Shown piece after piece: positions 49,888 through 57,905 of a stretch of 64,000 nucleotides of DNA (its first letter is position 1; each line of letters opens with the position of its first letter). Both the position numbers and the translations under genes were made by a program. The stretch lies in NCBI RefSeq assembly GCF_038050405.1, contig NZ_CP150900.1, positions 3,100,001-3,164,000 of the forward strand, written 5' to 3'. The notes beneath the pieces are model-generated. The model saw nothing but the letters and a program-made list of their open reading frames with translations, was not told where the DNA came from and did no database searches. This DNA comes from Paraburkholderia sp. IMGN_8. GTDB taxonomy: Bacteria > Pseudomonadota > Gammaproteobacteria > Burkholderiales > Burkholderiaceae.

Positions 49888-50462
49888 CGGCAGAAGGTTT
49901 CGCAGCGGTCGAGCACTTCCATCGACAGTTGATGCCCCGAGTACGCCGTGTACGGCCCGGCCGGATCGAACTTGACCGCCGTGAAGCCACGCTTCACGTT
50001 CTCGGCCGCGCATTCGGCGGCGAGGTCGGGATCGTCGTAGTCGTATTCGCCGCGGCTGTTCTTCGGATAGAGATAGGTGTACGAACGCAGACGCTGGTTC
50101 ACCATCCCGCCGAGCAGTTCATAGACCGGCTTGTTCGCGGCCTTGCCGACGATGTCCCAGCACGCCATTTCCAGCCCGCTCACCACACCCATCATCGTCA
50201 GATCGGGGCGTTGCGTGAAGCCGCTCGAATACGCTTCGCGCCAGAGCCGCTCGATATGGTGCGGATCCTTATCGAGCAGATAGCGGCCGAATACATCGTC
50301 GATGATGTGGGTCATCGCGTTCGGATGGAATGTCGCCGAATAGATTTCGCCGACTCCTTCAATACCGCAGTCGGTCTTCAGTTTGACGAAAATCCAGTAC
50401 ATGCCGCCGAGATGCGGCGGCGGTACGGCAACGACATGCGTTTCAAGCGAGACAACTTTCAT
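49863..50462 (-). pseudogene. Mandelate racemase/muconate lactonizing enzyme-family gene, truncated
   Basis: 199 residues, about half the normal length near 400. The N-terminal capping domain (KVVSLETHVVAVPPPHLGGM, GVGEIYSATFHPNAM) and the start of the barrel (GLEMACWDIVGKAANKPVYE, GFTAVKFDPAGPYTAYSG) are intact, ending at CETFCRKV where an IS110 remnant takes over. The metal ligands and the second catalytic base, which lie in the missing half, are gone, so the product cannot be an active enzyme. Relatives act on sugar acids. It is 40 bp from an MFS transporter gene on the same strand, with which it probably once formed a sugar-acid uptake and breakdown unit. Confidence 0.8.
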
Positions 50463-50480
50463 TTACGCACCCTCCTTTCC

Positions 50481-50577
50481 TGTGTCGATCGGAGTTAGCG
50501 CTTTAGCGCTTACTCCGGTCCCATGCAAAGCTGTCGATCGGAGTTAGCGCTTTAGCGCTTACTCCGATCCCATGCAT
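50481..50577. repeat. Two tandem copies of the GGAGTTAGCGC palindromic repeat
   Basis: Two direct copies of about 48 bp, each starting GTCGATCGGAGTTAGCGC and continuing TTTAGCGCTTACTCC with CCATGCA. Each forms a hairpin (GGAGTTAGCGC/GCGCTTACTCC). The MFS gene ends inside the array (stop at 50503-50505). The same family lies between the exbD genes at 38338. Confidence 0.85.
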
Positions 50578-51888
50578 GTTTCTCAGCGCAAGGCCGGCGA
50601 AGCCGCCGAGCGCCGCCATTCCGGCCACATAGCCGAAATAAAGCTGGTAACCGAAGACGCCCGGGAAGTTCTGCGTCAGATAGCCGTTGATCAGCGGCAG
50701 GAACACGTCCGGCGAATAACCGAGCACGGAGATCAGGCCGATCGCGAGCCCCATCGTTTCGACGGGGATGTTGCAGCGATCCAGCAGCGACCAGGACAGG
50801 CCACTAATTGCGTACGTCAGAATACCGATGAACAGCACGAGGAACACCAGCAGCACGTGGCTGGAAATGCGCGGCGCCGCCATCAGACCAAGCAGCGACA
50901 ACGCCGCGAGAAAGAGCGCAATCACCAGCACCGACACCTTCGAATAACGGTCGCAGAGAAAGCCACCGCCGATGCCGCCGATCGGCCGCATCCACAGCAT
51001 GAGTGTGGTGATCGTGCCGGCCATCACCACCGTCAAACCGATCTCGCCTTCATGCAGATACGCGGAGAAACTGTAGGTCGCCCAGAACACCTGATAGCCG
51101 CAGAACACGATTGCAGCGACGAGCCATAACTCGGGAATCGTCGCGAGCGTTTTCAGATCGACCAGCACGTTGCTGCGTTTGCGCGCAGCGCGATTGATCA
51201 CGGCGGCGCCTTGCGGGTCTTTGATCAGCGCGAGTACCACACCGAGCGCGATGCAAAGAAACGCGTACATATAGACGACCAGCTTGAAACCGGCCGCAAC
51301 CGGCTCGCCCCTGGTTTGCGTGAACCATGCGAACAGCGTGATCGCGACGGTCGCGAGCATCGCTTCGATCAGGCCTCGCCCGCCGTCGAGCAAGCCGAAG
51401 AAGCGGCCCTGCTCATGCGTGCCGGCGATCATCGTCACGCGCTTGATGACGGCGGCCCAGAACGTCAATCCGGTCGACAAACCCCAGCCGCCGAAGATCA
51501 CCATCAGCACCTGGAACGACGGCGCGGTCGAATACCACAAGCCCAGCACGCCGGTTGCGATCAGCGAAAAGCAGATCAACAGGCGCGGCGCGATGCGATC
51601 GGCGAGCCAACCGCTCGGCAGATAACTCAACAGAAAAATCGTGCCCAGCGACGAATACAGATAGCCAAGCTGACTATCGGTGATGTGAAACACGTCGAGC
51701 ATCGTCGACTGATAGACCTGCCGCAGATACAGAATCGGGTAAATTGCACCGGCTGCCAGCACCAGCAACATGAGCTGCAGGTAGCGTTGCGCCTTGCTGT
51801 TTTGCAGTGCGGCTTTGTGCTCGCTTAAAGCGAGCGACGCGGTAGTTCGAACGGGCTGAGACGACACTTGAGCGCTCCTGAGAGACAC
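50503..51888 (-). CDS. MFS transporter with repeat-encoded C-terminus
   Basis: 461 residues, twelve predicted helices. The start is at 51888 and the loop 2-3 motif is LPSGWLADRIAPRLLICFSL. GGRGLIEAMLATVAITLFAW and CDRYSKVSVLVIALFLAALS mark helices 5 and 8-9. It belongs to the sugar-acid/organic-acid MFS type by its pairing with the truncated mandelate racemase-family gene. The last 24 residues (MHGIGVSAKALTPIDSFAWD then RSKR) are translated from the short palindromic repeat at 50503-50577 and so are not part of the original protein; the original stop was lost or lay where the repeat inserted. Confidence 0.85.
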   Translation of the reverse strand: MSLRSAQVSSQPVRTTASLALSEHKAALQNSKAQRYLQLMLLVLAAGAIYPILYLRQVYQSTMLDVFHITDSQLGYLYSSLGTIFLLSYLPSGWLADRIAPRLLICFSLIATGVLGLWYSTAPSFQVLMVIFGGWGLSTGLTFWAAVIKRVTMIAGTHEQGRFFGLLDGGRGLIEAMLATVAITLFAWFTQTRGEPVAAGFKLVVYMYAFLCIALGVVLALIKDPQGAAVINRAARKRSNVLVDLKTLATIPELWLVAAIVFCGYQVFWATYSFSAYLHEGEIGLTVVMAGTITTLMLWMRPIGGIGGGFLCDRYSKVSVLVIALFLAALSLLGLMAAPRISSHVLLVFLVLFIGILTYAISGLSWSLLDRCNIPVETMGLAIGLISVLGYSPDVFLPLINGYLTQNFPGVFGYQLYFGYVAGMAALGGFAGLALRNMHGIGVSAKALTPIDSFAWDRSKR

Positions 51889-52003
51889 AGCGCCGGTCTA
51901 CCGGTTTGCCGGGTCTCCAATATGGTTTGGTTATGGGTTTTGCTGCGGGTTTCAGGAAAGACGCGTGCCGTTGATTGCTGTCCCGGCACGCGACAGTTCA
52001 CCA

Positions 52004-52828
52004 GGGTCTGTTTACATTTGCTGAAATGTGTTTACATCCTGCTCTTTGTGCAAGCGAGGCAGGATGATCCGAACACTACTGGGCGACGAGGTATGGAAAA
52101 AGTCGAACCCATTCTGCCCGGCAAGGAAGGCGACCGCGGTCGAACGGCTGCCGACAATCGCTGGTTTCTCGAAGCGGTGCTATGGATCGGTCGCACGGGC
52201 AGCCCATGGCGCGATCTGCCAGCAGAGTTCGGCCGGTGGCACACGACGTACATGCGTTTCTCACGCTGGCGACGCAAAGGCGTCTGGCAGCGGGTCGCGC
52301 ACGCAGTCGCAGGCAAAACGGAAATCGAACACATCCTGATCGATTCGACCATCGTAAGGGCGCACCAGCATTCGGCCGGGGCATCAAAAAAAGTGGTCCG
52401 CAAGCGCTCGGTCGATCGCGCGGTGGGTTGAGTACGAAACTGCATCTGGCCGTTGATGCAGCCGGCCGCCCGTTGCGACTGATCGTCACCGAAGAACAGG
52501 TTGCCGACATCTCGTGTGCAAACGAACTGATCGAGCACCTGCGCGCAAAAGCGGTTATCGCGGACAAGGGTTACGACGCCGACGCCTTCGTGCAGACTAT
52601 TCGTGCTACCCGGGCGAAGGTCGTTATCCCGCCGCGCTCGAATCGCAAGACGAAGCGTCGCTACAGCCGCACGCTGTACCGCACGCGCAACCTTGTGGAA
52701 CGCTTCTTTAACCGCATCGAGCATTTTCGCCGTGTCTCCACTCGATATGACAAGCTCGCCGACAGCTACCTCGTGTTTGCATCGCTTGCCTGTGCGTTTG
52801 GACCGCTGGTGAAAATGTGAACAGACCC
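52004..52828 (+). mobile_element. IS5-family insertion sequence (IS427-like), about 825 bp
   Basis: Terminal inverted repeats begin GGGTCTGTTTACATTT on the left (52004) and the right end reads AAATGTGAACAGACCC (to 52828), a 15 of 16 match. Inside is a two-frame transposase. Flanks are CCAG/CTAG, so no exact target duplication is visible; IS5/IS427 elements often duplicate CTAG-like targets, and one flank may have changed or a deletion occurred. The element lies against the 5' fragment of an acyl-CoA dehydrogenase gene and has no remainder of that gene on its other side. Confidence 0.85.
52093..52820 (+). CDS. IS5-family transposase, two frames joined by a frameshift signal
   Basis: Frame A (52093-52431) encodes WFLEAVLWIGRTGSPWRDLP and the first catalytic Asp in LIDSTIVRAHQH. 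Frame B (in use from about 52390 to 52820) encodes IADKGYDADAF (second Asp) and NLVERFFNRIEHFRRVSTRY (Glu), completing the DDE triad. The frames meet at seven A (52386-52392), a classical -1 slippery heptamer, so the full enzyme is probably made by ribosomal frameshifting. The expected N-terminus seems to begin about 30 bp upstream (ATG at 52063, LLGDEVW) in another frame, with a base apparently missing at about 52096, so this copy may be damaged or start internally at 52093. Confidence 0.8.
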
Positions 52829-53173
52829 TAGTGTCATGACTCATCGACGCCAAACCCAATTCCGCGTAGGCGACACGCTCCAGCGCGACGTAATCGGGAT
52901 GTTTGTCGATGCTTTGCAGCGCTTCGCCGCGCCGCGTGCGATGCCGCACAATTGCGGCGGATTCTTGTCGGCGGAGAGCGCCCAGACGTCGAGTTCGTCC
53001 GACACCCGCTGGCCCAGCGCGATGAGTTGGCATTCGAGTTCCTGATACAGCTCGTCGCCGAGATGCAGTTCGAGCAGACGGGCAAAGTCCGGGTCGCTGG
53101 TAAAGAAGTTGATGCCCCGGCTGTCGGGAATATTGGACGAGCCGGGTGCCGGCTGCGATGTGATTTCGCTCAT
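52829..53173 (-). pseudogene. AidB-like acyl-CoA dehydrogenase gene, 5' fragment
   Basis: The start at 53173 gives SRGINFFTSDPDFARLLELH and ALSADKNPPQL, the N-terminus of AidB-type acyl-CoA dehydrogenases. At about 52947-52951 a two-base insertion (TTGTGCGG where TTGCGG is expected) shifts the frame; in the shifted frame the family sequence resumes as RHRTRRGEALQSIDKHPDYV and ends ELGLASMSHD right at the IS5 element. The rest of the roughly 550-residue protein is missing. The gene is therefore doubly inactivated. The flanking LysR gene at 53262 is divergent and may once have controlled it. Confidence 0.75.
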
Positions 53174-53261
53174 GCGTGCCTCCTTTGTGGAAGGAGCATA
53201 GAAGCGACTTCGATAATCGTCTAATACAACTTATATCCAGTACGATAGATGTTACTTATCG

Positions 53262-54176
53262 ATGGAAGAACCGGAGACAATTGTGGACCTGAAGCAATTG
53301 CGCTATTTCGTGGCGGTCGCCGAGGAGTTGCACTTCGGCCGCGCGGCCAAGCGGCTATTCATATCGCAGCCGGCGTTGAGTTTCGACATCCGCAAGTTCG
53401 AGGAGCAGCTCGGCGTGCAATTGCTGGCGCGCACCAACAAGACGGTCGCGTTGACGAACGCCGGGCAGGCGTTGCTTGGCGAAGCGCGCCGGCTGTTATT
53501 GCAGGCTGGCGAAGCGGAACGCATCACAGTGCGCTCGGCGCATGGGCTCGCTGGGCGTCTGCGGATCGGCTTTGTGAATTCGATGTTGTATCGCGGTATG
53601 CCGCAGGCGGTGAGCCGGTTCGAGGCTGACTACCCGAGTGTCGAGATCGTGTTGAAGGAGATGAACACCAGCGAGCAGGTGCATGCGATTCAGCGGATGC
53701 AGATCGATATGGGATGCGCGCATTGGGGCAATTTTCCTTCTGACGTGATTTCGGCGCCGATTTTTTCTGAGCCTTTTTTGTGTTGCCTGCCGGTGGATCA
53801 TCCGCTGGCGCGGCAGCGCAAGATCGATTTGCGCGGATTGGCGCAGGAGCCGTTTATTCTGTTTCCGCGCACGGTGTCACCGCATTATCACGATTTGATC
53901 ATCGCGCAGTGCGTGGGGGTCGGGTTTAGTCCGTTGATTCGCCATGAGGCGCGGTTATGGCAGACCGTTGTCACGATGGTCGGGTTTGGGATGGGCGTGG
54001 CGTTGGTGCCTTTTACCTTACGGCAGGTGCAGGACCCACGGGTCTGTTTTTTGCCCCTGCGGGGGGAGACGCTGCTTTCGCAGGTTTTGCTCCTGCGGAG
54101 GGCTGGCGAGTCGGAGCCTGTGGCGGATCGGTTTGTCGAGTATCTTGAGGGCGCTACTGTGAAGTTTAATAAGTGA
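53262..54176 (+). CDS. LysR-family transcriptional regulator
   Basis: 304 residues (a GTG at 53283 would give 297 and match the usual LysR opening VDLKQLRYF). Helix-turn-helix: AEELHFGRAAKRLFISQPAL; the inducer domain includes GRLRIGFVNSMLYRGMPQAV, FPRTVSPHYHDLIIAQCVGV and GFGMGVALVPFTLRQV. It is divergent from the broken acyl-CoA dehydrogenase gene across 88 bp. LysR proteins of this look (CynR/BenM-like pattern) respond to small organic acids, but the inducer is unknown. Its last codons and the DNA behind it are unusually T-rich as they enter a repeat region. Confidence 0.88.
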   Translation: MEEPETIVDLKQLRYFVAVAEELHFGRAAKRLFISQPALSFDIRKFEEQLGVQLLARTNKTVALTNAGQALLGEARRLLLQAGEAERITVRSAHGLAGRLRIGFVNSMLYRGMPQAVSRFEADYPSVEIVLKEMNTSEQVHAIQRMQIDMGCAHWGNFPSDVISAPIFSEPFLCCLPVDHPLARQRKIDLRGLAQEPFILFPRTVSPHYHDLIIAQCVGVGFSPLIRHEARLWQTVVTMVGFGMGVALVPFTLRQVQDPRVCFLPLRGETLLSQVLLLRRAGESEPVADRFVEYLEGATVKFNK

Positions 54177-54305
54177 TTTTTTTGCCTGCGCGGTGCTTTT
54201 GGTTGTATGCCTACGGCGTTTTGCCTAGGTGGCGCTTTTGGTTGTACGCCTACGGCGTAGGCAAACAACCAACAACCAACACCAAAGCCAAAAACAACAC
54301 CAACC
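54177..54305. repeat. Tandem GCCTACGGCG repeat module
   Basis: Two near-identical 40-45 bp units, each with GCTTTTGGTTGT and GCCTACGGCG, occupy 54183-54262; the same module is found at 13640-13680, inverted near 14485-14525, and at 49436-49486. It is followed by an AAC-rich stretch. There is no gene here. Confidence 0.7.
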
Positions 54306-54614
54306 CTAATCGTCCTGCAAACCATGAACCGCCAGCACCTTGTGTGCAACCATATCCATTGCCGGCTTGACCAAGCCATTCTTGTCAGTCCAAACCTTGG
54401 GCGTCAACGCCCCGCTCAGGGCGACACTATCGGCATCCCCAAGCGCCAGCAGTCCACTTTGCACATCATCATCAAACGCAATCACATTAACAAAAATCGT
54501 ATCCCCATCGTTGGTGGTAGCCCGCACCTTGCAGGTCACAAACCGTTTGCCATTCTGCCCTGTGCGAATCTGCGCCTCGCCGTACAACCGCCCGCCCACC
54601 AGTCCATCGATCAT
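54306..54614 (-). CDS. Short single-stranded-DNA-binding (SSB-like OB-fold) protein
   Basis: 102 residues from ATG at 54614 (GAGGAG upstream); an in-frame start at 54710 would add a hydrophobic stretch that is not expected. The pattern MIDGLVGGRLYGEAQ, then GKRFVTCKVRATTNDGDTIF and VNVIAFDDDVQSGLLALGDA, SVALSGALTPKVWTDKNG matches the OB-fold of SSB proteins. It lacks the acidic C-terminal tip that normal SSB uses to bind partners, ending in VLAVHGLQDD, and is much shorter than chromosomal SSB (about 180), so it resembles plasmid/phage-type SSB relatives. It stands alone between repeats and gene remnants. Confidence 0.8.
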   Translation of the reverse strand: MIDGLVGGRLYGEAQIRTGQNGKRFVTCKVRATTNDGDTIFVNVIAFDDDVQSGLLALGDADSVALSGALTPKVWTDKNGLVKPAMDMVAHKVLAVHGLQDD

Positions 54615-54725
54615 CGCCCTGCTCCTCTTTTCCGCTGACCGTGCAAAAAGCAAAATCGCCAGCACGACGCATATGATCCCACGAGAAACGACACCGCCCG
54701 CACGAAACAAAGAATCAACCGCGCG

Positions 54726-54905
54726 TCACGCGCCAATGACCATATCGACACCCGTCACAAGGCGCTTAGCCAACCGCGGCTGCCGCAACTGCTCCAGCCA
54801 CCACTGCAACGCGCGCCCCTCATGATCGCCGCGCCACGCGACATACAGCACATTCGGCTCGCGCGGATCGGCCACCGCCACGCTCACGCAGCACGGCGTG
54901 GAATT
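54726..54905 (-). pseudogene. LysR-family C-terminal remnant
   Basis: The frame ends with VADPREPNVLYVAWRGDHEG and RALQWWLEQLRQPRLAKRLV, the tail typical of many Burkholderia LysR proteins (NVLYxAWRxDHEGxALxWW). The N-terminal domains are absent: at about 54880 the sequence runs into the end of an unrelated gene on the other strand. It is a deletion scar, not a gene. Confidence 0.6.
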
Positions 54906-55011
54906 CATGTGGGCCAATCAGCCGCTGAACGCAGAGCGCAGCTCGACCATGCTGCGCGACCCGGAAGGCAATCTGATCAACATCTTCGGACCACGTAGCG
55001 CGTTTGTCTGA
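54880..55011 (+). pseudogene. VOC/glyoxalase-family C-terminal remnant
   Basis: The plus frame ending at the TGA at 55009-55011 reads QHGVEFMWANQPLNAERSST and MLRDPEGNLINIFGPRS, the metal-binding end of VOC (glyoxalase/bleomycin-resistance) proteins, with the expected Asp-Pro-Glu-Gly-Asn motif. The N-terminal part is missing at the junction with the LysR remnant. It abuts the LysR pseudogene at 55020 on the other strand. Confidence 0.65.
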
Positions 55012-55019
55012 ACCCGCGT

Positions 55020-55928
55020 TCACGGCGAACCGGTTGCCGCGCCGGCGGACTCGAAGATATCGCGCAGCCACTGCGCAAACACGCGCACGCGCGACGACAA
55101 CTGGCGGTTCTGTGGATAGAGCACCGACACCGGCATCGGCGGCGGCGGAAAGTCCGGCAGGATGATCTTCAGCCGCCCCGCCGCCAGTTCTGCCGCCACC
55201 CGGTATTGCGGCACCTGCACGATACCGAGGCCAGCCACCGCCGAGCCGGTGTAGAGATCGGCGCCGGTCACCGACACCACCGCTTGCAGATACACCGCAC
55301 TCGCGCGGCCGTCCACGGTGAATTCGAGCGGCACCGGCTTGCCGGTCGCGCTCGACAGCTAGTTGACAGCCCGGTGCGTGGACAGCGCCACCGGATCTTC
55401 AGGCTCGCCGTAGCCCGCCAGATAGGCCGGGCTTGCTACCGTCACTTGCGGCAGTTGCGCTACGCGCCGCCCCACCATCGACGAATCCTGCAGGTTCCCC
55501 GCCCGCAGCACGCAATCGATCCCTTCGCGCACCAGATCGACCAGCCGGTCATCCTCGCCAATCGTCAACTCGATCTCGGGAAACTGCGCGAGAAACGCCG
55601 GCAGCGCCGGCACGACGAAGTGCTGGGCCAGCGTGCCCTGCAAATTCACCCGCAATAAGCCCTTTGGCGCGATGTTCGTGAACGAGCCTTCCGCCTCCTC
55701 CATATCGGCGATCAGCCGCACGCAACGCCGGTAATACGCCTCGCCGTCGTGCGTGAGGCGCACCGAGCGCGTGGTGCGCTCCAGGAGCCGCGCGCCGAGC
55801 CGCTGTTCCATGCGCTTCATCAGGTTGGTGACGGTGGCGCGCGGAATCTGCAAATCATCTGACGCTCGCGTGAAACTCTGCCGCTCGGCGATCCGCACGA
55901 ACACCCGCATTTCCTCGAAACGATCCAT
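55020..55928 (-). pseudogene. LysR-family regulator gene with one internal amber codon
   Basis: Translation from 55928 gives a normal LysR protein (RFEEMRVFVRIAERQSFTRA helix-turn-helix, IPRATVTNLMKRMEQRLGAR) up to ...HRAVN, then a TAG at 55361-55359, after which the same frame continues LSSATGKPVPLEFTVDGRAS to a normal end ESAGAATGSP at 55020. The expected residue is Tyr (HRAVNY-type sequence before LSSATGKP). The 302-codon frame is otherwise intact, so this is a recent point mutation, a sequencing error, or a suppressed gene. It is divergent from the SDR genes at 56067, the probable former target. Confidence 0.8.
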
Positions 55929-56066
55929 GTTTGACGCCTAGGGGGTGATCTAGCGGTTAATTATTAAAGCAAATGGAATGATGATACCAATTTTTGCCAG
56001 ATTATCTCAGCGACGAAAGCATCCATGATTCAGCTAACCAACCCACCACACAGAAGGAAACGAATC

Positions 56067-56810
56067 ATGAACACGATCAAAAACGCTCAAGTCGCCATCG
56101 TTACCGGCGCATCCCGCGGCATCGGCGCAGCGGTTGCGCAACGCCTCGCCAAGGACGGTTTCGCGGTTGCCGTCAACTACGCCTCGAGTTCGACGGAAGC
56201 CGACGCCCTGGTCGCCGAACTCAAGGCTGCCGGCGCCAAGGCGATCGCGGTGAAGGCCGACGTCTCGAAGGCCGACGAAGTGCGCCGCATGTTCGAGACC
56301 ACCGAACAGCAACTCGGCAAAGTGGACGTGCTGGTCAACAACGCCGGCGTGCTCAAGACCGTGCCGCTCGCCGATACCAGTGACGCGGTGTACAACCAGA
56401 CCTTCGACATCAACGTGCGCGGCACCTTCAACACCTTGCGTGAAGCCGCAGCCCGGGTGAACGACGGCGGGCGCATCGTCAACTTCTCGAGCACCACGCT
56501 CGCGCTGAACATGCCCGGCTATGCGATCTACAACGGCACGAAGGCAGCAGTCGAAGCATTCACCCACGTGTTCGCCAAGGAACTGCGCGGCCGCAATATC
56601 ACCGTCAACGCAGTCGCGCCGGGCCCGATCGCCACGTCGCTGTTCCTCGACGGCAAGACCGAAGAACAGATCCAGACCTTCGCGAAGATGCCGCCGCTGC
56701 AACGCCTCGGCCAGCCGGACGATATCGCTTCGGTGGTGTCGTTCCTCGCCGGTCCGGACGCCGGCTGGGTCAACGGCCAGATCCTGCGCGCCAACGGCGG
56801 CGTGGCTTAA
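56067..56810 (+). CDS. Short-chain dehydrogenase/reductase (3-oxoacyl-ACP reductase-like)
   Basis: 247 residues from ATG at 56067 (AAGGAAA upstream; a longer frame from 56025 lacks one). NAD(P) motif TGASRGIGAA at 13-22, NNAG near 90, catalytic Ser in VNFSSTTLAL, and YNGTK (Tyr-x-x-x-Lys) near 157, followed by VAPGPIATSL. It is a classical SDR that reduces a ketone or oxidises an alcohol; the basic residue after the first strand-helix unit suggests NADP(H). It is read with a second SDR 59 bp downstream and divergent from the broken LysR gene, which likely regulated the pair. Confidence 0.88.
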   Translation: MNTIKNAQVAIVTGASRGIGAAVAQRLAKDGFAVAVNYASSSTEADALVAELKAAGAKAIAVKADVSKADEVRRMFETTEQQLGKVDVLVNNAGVLKTVPLADTSDAVYNQTFDINVRGTFNTLREAAARVNDGGRIVNFSSTTLALNMPGYAIYNGTKAAVEAFTHVFAKELRGRNITVNAVAPGPIATSLFLDGKTEEQIQTFAKMPPLQRLGQPDDIASVVSFLAGPDAGWVNGQILRANGGVA

Positions 56811-56869
56811 ATCCCTTCTTTCAAAGCACTTTTGAACGTCGTATCACCTTCATCGAATCGGAGAACGAA

Positions 56870-57766
56870 ATGAAGAAGAACGTCATCCTGGTGACGGGCG
56901 CGGGTACCGGCATCGGCAAGCTCACCGCGCAGTCATTGGCCGAAGCCGGTCATATCGTGTACGCGACGATGCGCGACGTCGAGGGCCGCAACAAGCCCCG
57001 CGCAGACGAATTGCGTGCGCTCGCCAAAGCGAAAGATATCCCGTTGCATCCGCTCGAACTCGACGTGTTGTCGCAAGACTCCGCCGATACTGCCGCGGCG
57101 ACGATCATCCGCGAGCAAGGACGTCTGGACGTGGTGATGCAGAACGCCGGGCATCTGGTGGTCGGACCGAGCGAAGCGTTCACGCTCGAAGAGATGGTGA
57201 AGGTGTTCGACACCAACCTGTTCGGCGCGCAGCGCGTGAACCGTGCGGTGCTGCCGTATCTGCGCCAGCAGGAAGCCGGCTTGATGCTGTGGATCAGCAG
57301 CACGACGACCAAGGGCGGCTTCCCGCCGTTCCTCGGCCCCTACGGCGCCGCGAAGGCCGCGATGGATTCGTTGGCGGTGACCCTCGCCTACGAGATCGCG
57401 CGCTTCGGCATCGAAACCGCGATCGTCGTGCCGGGGGCGTTCACCAAAGGCACCGCGCACTTTCCGAGCGCCGGCAAGCCGGCCGACGCGGAACGGGCCG
57501 CTGCGTACGCACGCTATGACGGCGTGATGGATCAGATCGGCAAGCGTCTCTCCGAGCTCACGCCGGACGATGCCGATCCGCAAGCAGTCGCCGATGAAAT
57601 CGTGCGGATCGTCGCGCTGCCTTCAGGCGAGCGGCCGATGCGCTCGGTGATCGACTTCGTCGGCGACGGCGCGCGCGAAGTGCTCGAAGTGTCGGAGCGC
57701 GTGCGCATCGACTTTGCGAAGCGGATCGGCATGGCTGATTTGCTGGAAGCGAAGATCAAGCGTTAA
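56870..57766 (+). CDS. Short-chain dehydrogenase/reductase
   Basis: 298 residues, longer than a classical SDR. TGAGTGIGKL is the cofactor loop at 9-18, QNAGH replaces NNAG near 92, the catalytic Ser is in LWISSTTTKGG, and the Tyr-x-x-x-Lys motif is YGAAK near 164. The last 60 residues (SGERPMRSVIDFVGDGAREV and onward) resemble SDR proteins that act on large lipophilic alcohols or ketones. AATCGGAG before the ATG is a good ribosome-binding site. Substrate unknown. Confidence 0.85.
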   Translation: MKKNVILVTGAGTGIGKLTAQSLAEAGHIVYATMRDVEGRNKPRADELRALAKAKDIPLHPLELDVLSQDSADTAAATIIREQGRLDVVMQNAGHLVVGPSEAFTLEEMVKVFDTNLFGAQRVNRAVLPYLRQQEAGLMLWISSTTTKGGFPPFLGPYGAAKAAMDSLAVTLAYEIARFGIETAIVVPGAFTKGTAHFPSAGKPADAERAAAYARYDGVMDQIGKRLSELTPDDADPQAVADEIVRIVALPSGERPMRSVIDFVGDGAREVLEVSERVRIDFAKRIGMADLLEAKIKR

Positions 57767-57905
57767 GCACGATGACCGGGGAGCGCGTAGCTGGGGGCGC
57801 TAAAGGTAATGCACGAGCCGTGGCGTCCCCTTGCTTTTTTGCCACTCCGGCCGAATTCACTAAATGACGTCGGGCCGGAGCACGTTGGAGCTGACTGCGA
57901 AGTGC

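Noticed and set aside
54183..54262. Tandem repeats considered as a CRISPR array
   Set aside because: Only two units, no spacers of constant length, and the same module occurs singly elsewhere; no cas genes in the window.
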